A DNA stretch of 64,000 nucleotides, taken from contig DAOUJQ010000012.1 in assembly GCA_034422455.1 (NCBI GenBank), forward strand, positions 124,001-188,000, given 5' to 3'. The stretch comes from UBA1127 sp034422455. Its GTDB lineage: Bacteria; Chloroflexota; Dehalococcoidia; Lucifugimonadales; UBA1127. The notes beneath the pieces are model-generated. The model did not search any database, was not told the origin of the DNA, and saw nothing but the letters and a program-made list of their open reading frames with translations. This document shows, piece by piece, positions 52,647 to 61,956 of this stretch (position 1 is its first letter; the number at the start of each line of letters is the position of its first letter). Both the position numbers and the translations under genes were made by a program.

Positions 52647-52915
52647 CCCTGAGCTTGTCGAAGGGCCCTGCGCAGGCAGGAACCCAGAGGTGCCGGGTAG
52701 GGCGGGGACGACCGCCGACCCCCTCCGCCCAACCCAACCCCTCATACCGGCGCATGCCGGTATCCAGAAACCCTGCCACCACCCCTCGCGCGAACGCCGT
52801 TGCCCCCGCTACCCTCGCCCCATGCACCGCCGCCACAACACCACAACCGCGCCGCGCATGGCCCCTGAGCCTGTCCTGAGCTCGTCGAAGGGGCCTGTCC
52901 TGAGCCTGTCGAAGG
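52647..52915. repeat. Second cluster of dispersed repeats
   Basis: CCCTGAGCTTGTCGAAGGG at 52647-52665, a GCGCAGGCAGGAACCCAGAGG half-unit to 52690, TACCGGCGCATGCCGGTATCC at 52746-52766, and a tandem of CCTGAGC-TGTCGAAGG units at 52863-52915. No gene is visible from 52630 to 53140. Confidence 0.85.
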
Positions 52916-52947
52916 ACCGGGAATTGTTCCCCCCTGATGAAAAAATC

Positions 52948-53005
52948 TTCGTCTTGTATCTGCAACGTGCCAAATCAGCTACAAAGCGAATCGGGAAGCG
53001 AATCC
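52948..53005 (+). repeat. Copy 2 of the 58-bp dispersed repeat
   Basis: Matches 8575-8518 (minus strand): shared TTCGTCTTGTA, CTGC, GTGCCA and CAGCTACAAA blocks at the same spacing. Here the inverted repeat is imperfect (TTGTATCTG with CAGCTACAA). Confidence 0.7.
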
Positions 53006-53140
53006 CCTGCTTGGCAGTCCCTTGTCCCGCGCCGCAAGGGAAGGCATCGCAAAAGAGGCGCGCGAGTGCGCGGCAGGATAGGGGAATTGCTCCGGGCGAG
53101 ATTGCAGGCATTCGGCGCCCAAGTGGGGGATGAAATGACC

Positions 53141-53452
53141 CTAGGCCAGGTCCACCAGCACCTCGTCGTCCTCGACCTTGACCGGGTAGGACAGCAGCCC
53201 GAACGGGGCCGGGCCCATGACGACCTCGCCGTCGGTCACGTCGAAGACCGCGCCATGCAGCGGGCACTCGACCTCCGGGCCGTCCAGCCGCCCGTAGTGC
53301 AGCGCCGCGCCCGCGTGGGGGCATATCGTCGACGTTGCGTAGAACGTGCCGTCCACGTTGGACAGCAGCACAAAGTCCCCGGCCATCATCGCGAGTTTCA
53401 AGGTGCCGGGCGGAATCTCGGAAGCTTTTCTGCCGGACGGGGCGTATGCCAT
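53141..53452 (-). CDS. Rieske 2Fe-2S ferredoxin
   Basis: The 103-residue electron carrier has the Rieske motifs C-P-H-A-G (about 44-48) and C-P-L-H-G-A (about 63-68), typical of dioxygenase ferredoxin components. It may supply electrons to the Rieske oxygenase at 7.1 kb, but the two genes are 45 kb apart, so this is only inferred. It is divergent from selA. Confidence 0.9.
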   Translation of the reverse strand: MAYAPSGRKASEIPPGTLKLAMMAGDFVLLSNVDGTFYATSTICPHAGAALHYGRLDGPEVECPLHGAVFDVTDGEVVMGPAPFGLLSYPVKVEDDEVLVDLA

Positions 53453-53533
53453 GGAGACCTCGCTTGTGGGGAAGTCCGGCGGATAGCCTACCCTGCCGTG
53501 CGCATCCTTGCCAACCGCCTCGCCGGGCGTGAA

Positions 53534-53563
53534 TTGGCCGTTGACAGGCGCCCTTGCTATACT
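53534..53563 (+). promoter_or_regulatory. Candidate promoter of selA
   Basis: TTGGCC (53534-53539) and TATACT (53558-53563) are 18 bases apart, about 56 bases before the selA ATG. Confidence 0.55.
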
Positions 53564-53619
53564 CAGGCAAGCCTCTTTGCAATACAGCGCGAGGCATTCT
53601 GTCGAATGAGAACCGGGTC

Positions 53620-54993
53620 ATGACGCAAGCCTACCGGGACCTGCCCAGTGTCGAGCGGCTCCTGCAGACGCCTGAGATCCAGGCCCTCACGGAGTCGCTG
53701 CCCCGTGCCGTCGTGACCGACATCGTGCGCCGGCAGGTGGACGACGCTCGCGCTGCCGTCGGCAACGGCGCCGGAGCGCCCAGCCGGGAGGCGCTTGCGG
53801 CGGCCGTCGTGGAGAGCGCCCAGTCCTTCATGCGGCTGCGGCCCCAGGGCGTGATCAACGCCACCGGCGTCATCGTTCACACGAACCTCGGCAGGGCGCC
53901 CCTGAGCGCAGCCGCCCTCGCCGCCATGCGCCGCGTGGCCGAGGGCTACTCGGACCTGGAATACGACCTGCCGGCGGGCGAGCGAGGCTCACGCCGTGTC
54001 CATGCCGAGGCCCTGTTGGCGCAGCTCACCGGCGCGGAGGCGGCCCTCGTCGTCAACAACAACGCCGCAGGCGTGCTCCTGGCGCTCGCGACCCTCGCCT
54101 CCGGCCGTGAGGTCGTCGTCTCGCGCGGCGAGGCCGTCGAGATCGGCGGAGGCTTCCGCGTGCCGGACGTCCTCGCCCAGTCGGGCGCGAAGCTCGTCGA
54201 GGTGGGCACCACCAACCGCACCTACGCCGCCGACTTCGAGCGGGCGGTCACGGACGATACCGCGGCGCTCCTGTCCGTGCACGCCTCCAACTTCAAGGTC
54301 GTCGGATTCACCAGTACGCCCTCCATTGCCGAGCTGTCCGAAGTCGCACGCCGCGCGGGTGTGCTTCTCCTGCACGACCTCGGTAGCGGGTGCCTGCTGG
54401 ACACGGCCGCGTTCGGCATGGCCCACGAGCCCATGCCCCAGGAGAGCATCGCCGCGGGGGCGGACCTCGCCCTCTTCTCCGGCGACAAGCTCCTCGGCGG
54501 CCCGCAGTGCGGGGTGGCCGTCGGCAAGGCGGACGTGGTGGCGCGTCTCGCAAGCCACCCGCTGGCCCGCGCCTTCCGCATCGACAAGCTCAGCCTGGCT
54601 GCCCTGACGGCAACGCTCATGCACTACGTCAAGGGCGAGGCCGTCGACAACGTGCCCGTGTGGGCGATGATCGCCACCACCGAGGCGGAGCTCAACGAGC
54701 GCGTGATCGGCTGGTCGCACACGCTGGGACACCGCGGCACGCCCACGCCCGGCCAGTCGACGGTCGGCGGCGGCAGCCTGCCGGGCGAGACGCTGCCGAC
54801 GTGCCTGCTCGCGCTGGATGGCGATGACGTCGAGGGCGGCGCTGAAGAGCTGGCCCGTCGGCTCCGCATGGCCGATACGCCGGTTGTCGCGCGGGTGCAG
54901 GACGGCAAGGTCTTGCTCGACCCGCGCACGGTCTCGCTCGACGACGATCCCGCGCTGCTGCGAGCGGTCGGCTCGGCCCTCAGTGGCGCATAG
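53620..54993 (+). CDS. selA: L-seryl-tRNA(Sec) selenium transferase (selenocysteine synthase)
   Basis: PLP enzyme that converts Ser-tRNA(Sec) to Sec-tRNA(Sec). The 457 residues include the N-terminal VINATGVIVHTNLGRAPL segment, SDLEYDLPAGERGSR, the Gly-rich AALVVNNNAAGVL motif and the PLP lysine Lys290 in FSGDKLLGGPQCG. The ATG at 53620 has only a weak ribosome-binding site. selB, selC and selD are not in the window. Its presence shows that this genome makes selenocysteine and supports the TGA-containing gene at 35.2-36.7 kb. Confidence 0.95.
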   Translation: MTQAYRDLPSVERLLQTPEIQALTESLPRAVVTDIVRRQVDDARAAVGNGAGAPSREALAAAVVESAQSFMRLRPQGVINATGVIVHTNLGRAPLSAAALAAMRRVAEGYSDLEYDLPAGERGSRRVHAEALLAQLTGAEAALVVNNNAAGVLLALATLASGREVVVSRGEAVEIGGGFRVPDVLAQSGAKLVEVGTTNRTYAADFERAVTDDTAALLSVHASNFKVVGFTSTPSIAELSEVARRAGVLLLHDLGSGCLLDTAAFGMAHEPMPQESIAAGADLALFSGDKLLGGPQCGVAVGKADVVARLASHPLARAFRIDKLSLAALTATLMHYVKGEAVDNVPVWAMIATTEAELNERVIGWSHTLGHRGTPTPGQSTVGGGSLPGETLPTCLLALDGDDVEGGAEELARRLRMADTPVVARVQDGKVLLDPRTVSLDDDPALLRAVGSALSGA

Positions 54994-55020
54994 ACCGGGA
55001 ATCACACCAGGGGGGAAGGA

Positions 55021-56121
55021 ATGGCGGACATACTCAGGCATGACCAGATTGGCAGTTTCCTGCGGCCGCAGGCTGTTCTGGACGCAAGGCTCGCCTTTGC
55101 CGAGGGAACGATCGACCGTGAGACCCTCAAGGGCATCGAGGACGAGGCCATCATCGACGTGCTGCAGATGCAGCACGAGGTGGGCATCGGCATCTACTCC
55201 GACGGCGAGATCCGCCGCCTCGCGTGGATGTCCGGCCTGGCCGACGCCGTCGAGGGCTTCACGGAAGGCCACCGCATGATGCACTGGCACAACCTGGACG
55301 GCAGCGAGGAGGACGAAGCCAGCCTCTCACGCGTCGCCGGCGCCCGGATAAAGCAGGTGCGGCGCATAACAGGCGAGGAGAGCGCCTTCCTCAGGGAGCA
55401 CTCGCCCGGTCCCTACAAGATCACCATGCCCAGCCCGGTCTCGACGGCCGCCAGCGGCTTCCAGGTCGGCGTGACGGACCAGGCCTATGCCAGCCGCGAG
55501 GAGTTCCTGCAGGACATCCTGGACATTGTCCGGGCCGAGATGATCGCGCTTGCCGATGAGGGCGTCACCTACATCCAGCTTGACGAGGGCTTCACCGGCT
55601 ACCTCGGCGACTACGCCCTCTACCCCGTCGACCTTGGCGGCATGACCAAGGAGCAGGCGCTGGAGAAGGACATCGCGGCCGAGAACACTCTCTACGACGC
55701 CGTCGCGCGCGATGGCCTGACCCTGGCGATGCACGTCTGTGGCGGCAACTCCCGCAGCCGGTGGGCCGGCATGGGCGGCTATGCGGGAATGGCGGAGCGC
55801 GTCTTCAACGAGCTCCACGTGGACCGCTTCCTGCTGGAGTACGACACGTCCCGCGCGGGCTCCTTCGAGCCGCTGCGGTACCTGCCCAAGGGCAAGGTCG
55901 CCGTCCTGGGTGTGATCACCACCAAGTCGGGCGACATGGAGGACGTCGAGGACGTGCTCCGCTGGATCGACGAGGCGGCCACCTACGCGCCGCTCGACCA
56001 GCTGGCCCTCAGCCCGCAGTGCGGCTTCGCCTCCGTGGCCGACGGCAACCTCCTCACGGAGGAGGACCAGCGCCGCAAGCTGGAGCTGGTCGTCGAGGCC
56101 GCCCGCCGCGTCTGGGGGTAG
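55021..56121 (+). CDS. MetE C-terminal-like (cobalamin-independent methionine synthase family) protein
   Basis: The 366-residue protein is a stand-alone UROD/MetE-type barrel. It starts ADILRHDQIGSFLRP, contains ITMPSPVSTA, YIQLDEGFTG, MHVCGGNSRS with a zinc-ligand His/Cys, and LSPQCGFAS with the conserved zinc Cys. Such core-MetE proteins include methyltransferases and coenzyme-M-type alkyl transferases; the substrate is not determined. It follows selA by 27 bases with a GGGGAAGGA site and may share its transcript. Confidence 0.85.
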   Translation: MADILRHDQIGSFLRPQAVLDARLAFAEGTIDRETLKGIEDEAIIDVLQMQHEVGIGIYSDGEIRRLAWMSGLADAVEGFTEGHRMMHWHNLDGSEEDEASLSRVAGARIKQVRRITGEESAFLREHSPGPYKITMPSPVSTAASGFQVGVTDQAYASREEFLQDILDIVRAEMIALADEGVTYIQLDEGFTGYLGDYALYPVDLGGMTKEQALEKDIAAENTLYDAVARDGLTLAMHVCGGNSRSRWAGMGGYAGMAERVFNELHVDRFLLEYDTSRAGSFEPLRYLPKGKVAVLGVITTKSGDMEDVEDVLRWIDEAATYAPLDQLALSPQCGFASVADGNLLTEEDQRRKLELVVEAARRVWG

Positions 56122-56199
56122 TCGCCGGCCCTGCCGGAAGCGGCTTGCCCCTCGCACAACGCGCCTCTACACTGCGAGCACTCCACCGGAGGGTTCGGC

Positions 56200-57564
56200 G
56201 TGACTGACCTCTTTGCCTATGCCCTGGAGCGGCGCGGCGGCATGGACGCCCCGCTGGCCGCGCGGATGCGCCCCCGCACCTTCGATGAGTTCGTGGGGCA
56301 GGAGCACCTCACCGGGCCAAGCCGCGTTCTCCGCCGCGCCATCGAGGCCGACCAGGTCCCGTCGATGCTCCTTTGGGGCCCCCCCGGGTCCGGCAAGACG
56401 ACGCTGGCAAACCTCATCGCGGCCCAGACCAGCGCGCACGTCGAGACCGTCTCCGCCGTGACGGCTGGCGTCGCCGACCTGCGCAAGGCCGTTGAGGCCG
56501 CTCGCGAGCGGCTCTCGCTCAACGGGCAGCACACCATCCTCTTCGTGGACGAGATCCACCGCTTCAACAAGGCGCAGCAGGACGTCATCCTGCCCCATGT
56601 CGAGGCGGGCACCGTCACCTTCATCGGCGCGACGACGGAGAACCCCTCGTTCGAGGTCATCGCCCCGCTCTTGTCGCGCTCCATGGTGTACACGTTGAGC
56701 CAGCTTACGGACGAGCACATCAGCGCCATCCTCGACCACGCCCTTGCCGATTCGGAGCGTGGCCTCGGCAAGGAGCCGTGCGTGTTGGAGGACGACGCCC
56801 GGCAGCTCCTCATCGACGCCGCCAGCGGCGACGCCCGCACGGCCCTGAACTGCCTGGAGCTCGCGGCCCTGGTGACGCAGCCCAACGCCGACGGTATGCG
56901 CAGCATCGCCCTGACCACTGTGGAGGACGCCCTGCAACACCGCGCCCTGCACTACGACAAGGCGGGTGACCAGCACTACGACACTATTTCCGCCTTCATC
57001 AAGTCCGTCCGCGGCTCCGACCCCGATGCCGCCGTCTACTGGTTGGTGCGCATGCTGGAGGCGGGTGAAGACCCTCTCTTCATTGCGCGGCGCATCATTA
57101 TCCTGGCGGCGGAGGACATCGGCATGGCGGACCCGTCAGCCCTGCCGGTTGCCGTCGCGGCGCAGCAAGCCGTCCACTTCATCGGCCTTCCGGAGGGGGC
57201 AATCCCGCTGGCGGAGGCCACCGTCTACCTCGCAACGGCGCCCAAGTCGAACTCTGCGTACGCTGCGCTTGGCAAGGCACGAGAAGACGTGCGCGGCTAC
57301 GGGGACCTGCCGATTCCGCTGCACCTGCGCAACGCCGTCACGGGATTGATGCGGCGGCAAGGCTACGGCGAGGGCTACAAGTACGCACACGACTACCCGG
57401 AGCACTTCGCGAGGATGGACAACCTGCCGGAGCGCCTGAAGGAACGCCGCTACTACCAGCCGTCGGACCAGGGGCACGAGCGCGACGTGGCGGAACGCAT
57501 ACGCCGGTGGTGGGGCGAGGCGAAGGAGCAGGCGCCAAAGCGGACCGAGGGACGCCGGAGCTGA
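56200..57564 (+). CDS. rarA: Replication-associated recombination protein RarA
   Basis: AAA+ ATPase of the clamp-loader group that acts at stalled forks. The 454 residues have the N-terminal LAARMRPRTFDEFVGQEHL, Walker A GPPGSGKTT at 60-68, Walker B/box LFVDEIHRFNKAQQD, sensor 1 GATTENPSF and the MgsA C-terminal region (KSVRGSDPDAAVYWL, RQGYGEGYKYAHDYPEHF). GTG start behind CGGAGGG. Confidence 0.94.
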   Translation: MTDLFAYALERRGGMDAPLAARMRPRTFDEFVGQEHLTGPSRVLRRAIEADQVPSMLLWGPPGSGKTTLANLIAAQTSAHVETVSAVTAGVADLRKAVEAARERLSLNGQHTILFVDEIHRFNKAQQDVILPHVEAGTVTFIGATTENPSFEVIAPLLSRSMVYTLSQLTDEHISAILDHALADSERGLGKEPCVLEDDARQLLIDAASGDARTALNCLELAALVTQPNADGMRSIALTTVEDALQHRALHYDKAGDQHYDTISAFIKSVRGSDPDAAVYWLVRMLEAGEDPLFIARRIIILAAEDIGMADPSALPVAVAAQQAVHFIGLPEGAIPLAEATVYLATAPKSNSAYAALGKAREDVRGYGDLPIPLHLRNAVTGLMRRQGYGEGYKYAHDYPEHFARMDNLPERLKERRYYQPSDQGHERDVAERIRRWWGEAKEQAPKRTEGRRS

Positions 57565-57575
57565 AGGAGCCGACT

Positions 57576-58418
57576 CTACGCGATGTGCACGAGCCTGTAG
57601 CGGATGGTACCTCTCGGCGCCGTCACCTCGATCTCGTCGCCGAGGCGGCGGCCCAGCACGGCCTCGCCCACCGGCGAGTTGGTCGATATCTTCCGTGCCA
57701 TGAGGTCGGCTTCCCGTGGGTCGACGATGGTCCACTCCAGCACAGCGCCGGAGGAGAGATCCTCCAGCTTGAACGTGCTCCCGTGCTGCACCTCGACGGC
57801 CACCCCCTCCACCTTCTCGACCACGCGGGCCTTGGCGAGGGTGTCCTGCGTCGCCAGCAACCGCGACTGCAGTTGACCCTGGTACTCCCGCGCGGCCTCC
57901 AGCGGGGCGTTCTCGCGCACGTCCTTGTCGGCGGCGGCGCGCTGGATCTCCTTGGAGTTCCGGGCCATCTCTTCCTTGAGGTGGTCCACAAGGCGGAGCA
58001 GTTCCGCGTGGCCGTCCGCCGTGAGCTGCACATCCTCGGGCTCACCCTGCATCGCCGCCCGAGCCTTCTGGGCGCGCGATTGCTTGGGCAGTCTTCGGAG
58101 CTTCACGTGCTGGGAGAGGTTTCCGGAGACGATGCCGTTCTTCCGAGCGTGCTGAAGAAAGTCCCGGACAGCCTTGATGCGGTCTCCCCCGCCGAGCGTC
58201 TCATTGGACGCGTCCTGCGAGTAGGCCTCGAGGTCTGCGGGAGAAATCGAGGTGACCATGCGGTCTTCGCCGAACCAGCGCAGGAACCGGGTCAGTGCCA
58301 CCCTGACGTCGGCGCTGTTCCTGTGGCCCTGCACGTAACTCTCGACTGCTGCGCCCAACGTCAGACCGGTTGCCTGGTCCTGCACAGGTTCCCCCTTGAT
58401 CCGCGGCTTTTCAGGCAT
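57576..58418 (-). CDS. GreA-type transcription factor fused to an integrase-like core-binding domain
   Basis: The C-terminal ~155 residues form a GreA/GreB protein: a coiled coil (LTADGHAELLRLVDHLKEEM, ENAPLEAAREYQGQLQSRL) with the acidic ends that reach the RNA polymerase active site, then an FKBP-like domain with SSGAVLEWTIVDPREAD and SPVGEAVLGRRLGDEIEV. The first ~110 residues resemble the SAM-like core-binding domain of tyrosine recombinases (LGAAVESYVQGHRN..., SISPADLEAYSQDA, RIKAVRDFLQHARKNG). Total 280 residues versus about 158 for normal GreA. ATG 58416-58418 lacks a clear ribosome-binding site; an in-frame TTG five codons upstream is possible. It converges on rarA. Confidence 0.85.
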   Translation of the reverse strand: MPEKPRIKGEPVQDQATGLTLGAAVESYVQGHRNSADVRVALTRFLRWFGEDRMVTSISPADLEAYSQDASNETLGGGDRIKAVRDFLQHARKNGIVSGNLSQHVKLRRLPKQSRAQKARAAMQGEPEDVQLTADGHAELLRLVDHLKEEMARNSKEIQRAAADKDVRENAPLEAAREYQGQLQSRLLATQDTLAKARVVEKVEGVAVEVQHGSTFKLEDLSSGAVLEWTIVDPREADLMARKISTNSPVGEAVLGRRLGDEIEVTAPRGTIRYRLVHIA

Positions 58419-58591
58419 TCTACGGGCGGCCAAAAACCAGTGTCAAACCGGCTTGGGGCCGGCTGCGTGGGTGCCATTCGCGCGTTGACACCCAACTGCC
58501 TCGCACCTAGAATGAGGCGCTCGAAACGGCTTCAACGCACTCAACTTCGACAATTGGCAGGACAGGCCAGAACAAGGCGGGAGGCAGGGTC

Positions 58592-58831
58592 ATGGCAACC
58601 AAGGCGTACGTCCTGATTGAGACGGCTGTCGGCAAGACGCGCGATGTAATGGCGACGCTGTCCGGCGTTGGCGGCATGGAGGCGGTCGACGCCGTTACCG
58701 GCCCCTACGACATCATCGCCGTCGTGAGGGCCAACGACCTCAACTCCGTCGGTGAGATAGTCACGGACAGGATTCACACCATCGGTGGCGTAAACCGGAC
58801 GGTGACCTGCCTCTCCGTCAGCGTGGGCTAG
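58592..58831 (+). CDS. Stand-alone Lrp/AsnC ligand-binding (RAM) domain protein
   Basis: The 79 residues equal the AsnC_trans_reg domain (AYVLIETAVGKTRDVMATL, DAVTGPYDIIAVVRANDLNSVGEIV) without the N-terminal HTH. Such proteins oligomerise and may bind amino acids to modulate partners. No HTH-containing Lrp gene is next to it. Confidence 0.87.
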   Translation: MATKAYVLIETAVGKTRDVMATLSGVGGMEAVDAVTGPYDIIAVVRANDLNSVGEIVTDRIHTIGGVNRTVTCLSVSVG

Positions 58832-58840
58832 ACGCCGGCG

Positions 58841-59941
58841 CTACGCCGGAACCCGCAGCCGTCCCTGCAGGTCCGGCGGCACCGCGGCCAGCCGCGTCCA
58901 CGAAGGCGACGTCCGGCGTGTAGTCACACTGCGCGCCGCCTCCTCCACGAGCCGCACGCCGGTGAGGTAGTCGTCCCTGTGGATGTACTCCGCGTCCACA
59001 CCGTTGTCCGCCGTGCGGTTGTGGTAGTTGCCCAACGGAAACGCGATGCCCGTGGTCGCGTAGCCAAACGCCGCGAAGCCGCTGGCTTCGCACGTCCCGC
59101 CGCTCATGAGCTGCCGCTGCACCTTGGTGTCGGGGTCTCGCTCCAGCAGGCTGCGCCTCGCCACGTGGAGCACCTGCTCCGCCTCCGCGCTGAAGGTGAA
59201 TGTGGCGTCGCCCACGCGGATGACCGGCCCGCTGCCCTGCACCGCCCCCGGCAGTTCCCGGCTTGATTCCAGTGACACGACCAGGCAATCCGTGGGGAGG
59301 CTGTGCTCTTGAGCCATCAGGCGAGCGCCCACCAGCCCAACCTCCTCTGCGCGGGTAAAGACGCCGTAGACGTCGCCCTCTACCGGCGCCTCCACGATGC
59401 CGTGCAGCGCCGAAATGATCGCTGCGCACCCCGCCAGGTCGTCGGCGGCCCGCATGTGCAGGAAATCGCCCTGTTGCTCGAAGTCCACCAGATCCAGCAC
59501 CACCGACGCGGGCAGCGGCACGCTTGCCGCGTCCTCCGTGTGCACCAAAACTCGCCGGTCAGCGGGATCACCCACCGCTCCGCCAAGAGTCCCCCTGCGC
59601 CGCTCGCCAGACCGCTCGACGATCTCCACCGGCAACGGCTCCGTCAGCGAAGCGGGCGGCACGCCCCCGCGCACCTCCGCAACGAGCGCGCCTTCCCGCA
59701 CTTCCACGGCCTCGAAGCCCGGGTGGTCCATATGGGCGATGAAGGCAATCGGCGGCACGCCCGCGATGGTCCCCTGCACCCGCACGATGATGTTCCCGTA
59801 CTGGTCGACCTTGGGCGGCAGGCCAATGCGATTGAGCGTGCTCCGGATGTAGTCGGACACCAGCCCCTCGTGGAACGACGTCGCGGGCAGGCCGCCAAGG
59901 TCCGACAAAACCTGTAGTGCCTTGCTGTCGTCGATGCTCAT
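58841..59941 (-). CDS. M42/M20-family metallopeptidase
   Basis: The 366-residue co-catalytic zinc aminopeptidase-like protein has metal residues visible in FIAHMDHPG, RAADDLAG, TRAEEVGLVGARL and SLESS, and a late His in LGNYHNRTADNG. The PDZ-like/tetrahedral lid region between about 85 and 170 fits M42. ATG 59941 has AGGAG seven bases upstream. It converges on the RAM gene. Substrate peptides unknown. Confidence 0.88.
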   Translation of the reverse strand: MSIDDSKALQVLSDLGGLPATSFHEGLVSDYIRSTLNRIGLPPKVDQYGNIIVRVQGTIAGVPPIAFIAHMDHPGFEAVEVREGALVAEVRGGVPPASLTEPLPVEIVERSGERRRGTLGGAVGDPADRRVLVHTEDAASVPLPASVVLDLVDFEQQGDFLHMRAADDLAGCAAIISALHGIVEAPVEGDVYGVFTRAEEVGLVGARLMAQEHSLPTDCLVVSLESSRELPGAVQGSGPVIRVGDATFTFSAEAEQVLHVARRSLLERDPDTKVQRQLMSGGTCEASGFAAFGYATTGIAFPLGNYHNRTADNGVDAEYIHRDDYLTGVRLVEEAARSVTTRRTSPSWTRLAAVPPDLQGRLRVPA

Positions 59942-60116
59942 GAACCGGCTCCTGATAGTCGTGTGCCGCACAGTCCGCGGAGCATGCTAAGCATAGCGAA
60001 GCGCCCCTGCACGCGAAAGGTGATGGACTGCGGACAGAGCATTGCCTCACGGTTTGACCGCCATGTGACGCGGTGCTAGCCTTCGCCCATATCCTGGAAG
60101 CCAAGGGGGGACTGCC

Positions 60117-61952
60117 ATGGCCAACGGAAACGCTTCTGCTCCCACGATTGACCAGATCCTATCCATCCGGCCCGTCGTCGGCGCCGAGACGCCGCAGTGG
60201 TCGCCGGACGGGTCGACGGTCTCGTTCGTGGGATCATTCGGCGGGCCGCCTAACCTGTACAGCGTGCCCGCGGAGGGCGGCTTTCCCACTCGCCTCACGG
60301 TCAACATCGGCGATGTCAACTTCCTCGCAACGCGCGCGCCGCTGTGGTCTCCCAAGGGTGATTACATGTCCTACGTCTCCCGCAAGAGCGGCGCAGATGA
60401 GGTGTGGCTGTGGCCTGCCAACGGCGACGAGGAGTTTCGGCTGTCACGGCTTGGAGCCCTGATCCACTCGGCGGTGTGGTCGCCGGACGGGTCGTGCATT
60501 GCCGTGTCCTGCAGCCGCGCCGGCTCCTACGACATCTACACCGTCGACGTTCCCAGCGGCGTGCATCACAAACTGACGGAAGGGCCGCTTAACGCAGTGA
60601 TGCCTGTCTTCGCCCCCAACGGCGAGCAAATCGTGTACTTGCGTCTGAACGACACGTGGGAAGACCACGATGTCATGATCATGGACAGGGACGGCGGCAA
60701 CGCGCGCATCGTCGTGTCGGACACGGACTTCTTCGATTACACCTACGGCAAGACCTTCGGGGCTCCCTCCGTGTCCGCGGACGGACGTGACGTTCTCTTC
60801 CGCTCCCAGCGCAGCGGCTACATCAATATCTGGACGGCGCCAATCGGCGGCGGCGAGCCGGAGCCCCTGGCGCCGGGGGAGATCGAGCAGGACAACGCCG
60901 TGTGGTCGCCGGTCGGCAGGCAGATTACGTTCACCTCCAACGTCAACGGCACGCTGGAACTGCGCGTCGCGGAGGCCGGGAGCGGCTCGTCCAGGGCGGT
61001 CTTTGCGCCGGGCATCGGCATGTGCACGAACCTGAAGTGGTCGCCGGACGGCAAGGAAATCGCTTTCCGGTACGGCACGCCGACGAGGCCGGCGGACATC
61101 TGGGTGGTCAACGTCGCGTCCGGCGAGGCGCGGCAGATCACCGAGGCCTGTGCCGCGGGCGGGCTGGCGGAGAAGCTCGTCGAGCCCGAGAAGATCTCCT
61201 ACCCAAGCACCGATGGCTTCACCATCCATGCCTACCTCTACAGCCCGCCGGACCGCTCGCAAAAGTACCCGGGCATCATCTACATCCACGGCGGCCCGAC
61301 CCTGCAGTTCTTCGACGATCTGCAGCTAAACGTGCAGTACCTCGTTCAGCGGGGCTATGTCGTTCTGTTGCCCAACGTCCGGGGCAGCACGGGCTACGGC
61401 AAGGCGTTCGAGGAGGCAAACGACAAGGACTGGGGCCGCGGCGACCTCGACGATGCCATCGCTGGGACGGAGTACATGCGGGGGCTGAGCTACGTAGACC
61501 CCAACAACATGGGCATCACCGGCCGCAGCTACGGGGGAATCCTGAGCATGTACGCCATTACCAACGCACCCGATGCGTTCCAGGCTGCCGTGCCCATGTC
61601 GGGCTACGGCGACTGGCCCGCCTTGCGCTGGGAGATGGAGCTCCGTCACCAGAAGATGCAGGCCCACGAGTTCGGGCCGCTCGAGGAGAACGAGGAGCTC
61701 TGGATAGAGCTGTCCTCTCAGTACAAGATTGAAAACGTAACTGCACCGACGATGATTGTGTATGGCGAGGGCAAGGACCCGTGGTCGGACGCGTCGCGCG
61801 CTTTCTGGTTCGAGATGAAGCGACAATACAAGACGGTGTTCCACAACGTCTACCACAACGACGGCTACTACGTGGACGCGCCGGCCAACGTGCGGCAGAT
61901 GCTGCTGGACGTGGCCGAGTTCTTTGACTTCTACCTGAAGGACAAGGGGTAG
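60117..61952 (+). CDS. S9-family prolyl oligopeptidase-like peptidase with beta-propeller
   Basis: The 611 residues start with WD40/TolB-like propeller blades (repeats of PQWSPDGSTVSFV, LWSPKGDYMSYV, VWSPDGSCIAVS up to about 350). The alpha/beta peptidase domain has nucleophile Ser471 in GRSYGGILSM, the Gly-rich HGGPTLQF oxyanion region, and late His in YHNDGYYVDAP. No signal peptide is visible, so it is probably cytoplasmic. Acylaminoacyl- or dipeptidyl-peptidase activity is likely for the family. Confidence 0.9.
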   Translation: MANGNASAPTIDQILSIRPVVGAETPQWSPDGSTVSFVGSFGGPPNLYSVPAEGGFPTRLTVNIGDVNFLATRAPLWSPKGDYMSYVSRKSGADEVWLWPANGDEEFRLSRLGALIHSAVWSPDGSCIAVSCSRAGSYDIYTVDVPSGVHHKLTEGPLNAVMPVFAPNGEQIVYLRLNDTWEDHDVMIMDRDGGNARIVVSDTDFFDYTYGKTFGAPSVSADGRDVLFRSQRSGYINIWTAPIGGGEPEPLAPGEIEQDNAVWSPVGRQITFTSNVNGTLELRVAEAGSGSSRAVFAPGIGMCTNLKWSPDGKEIAFRYGTPTRPADIWVVNVASGEARQITEACAAGGLAEKLVEPEKISYPSTDGFTIHAYLYSPPDRSQKYPGIIYIHGGPTLQFFDDLQLNVQYLVQRGYVVLLPNVRGSTGYGKAFEEANDKDWGRGDLDDAIAGTEYMRGLSYVDPNNMGITGRSYGGILSMYAITNAPDAFQAAVPMSGYGDWPALRWEMELRHQKMQAHEFGPLEENEELWIELSSQYKIENVTAPTMIVYGEGKDPWSDASRAFWFEMKRQYKTVFHNVYHNDGYYVDAPANVRQMLLDVAEFFDFYLKDKG

Positions 61953-61956
61953 GAGG

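Noticed and set aside
51913..52915. CRISPR array
   Set aside because: Repeats are palindromic, of several unrelated types, irregularly spaced and without unique spacers of constant length; no cas genes nearby.
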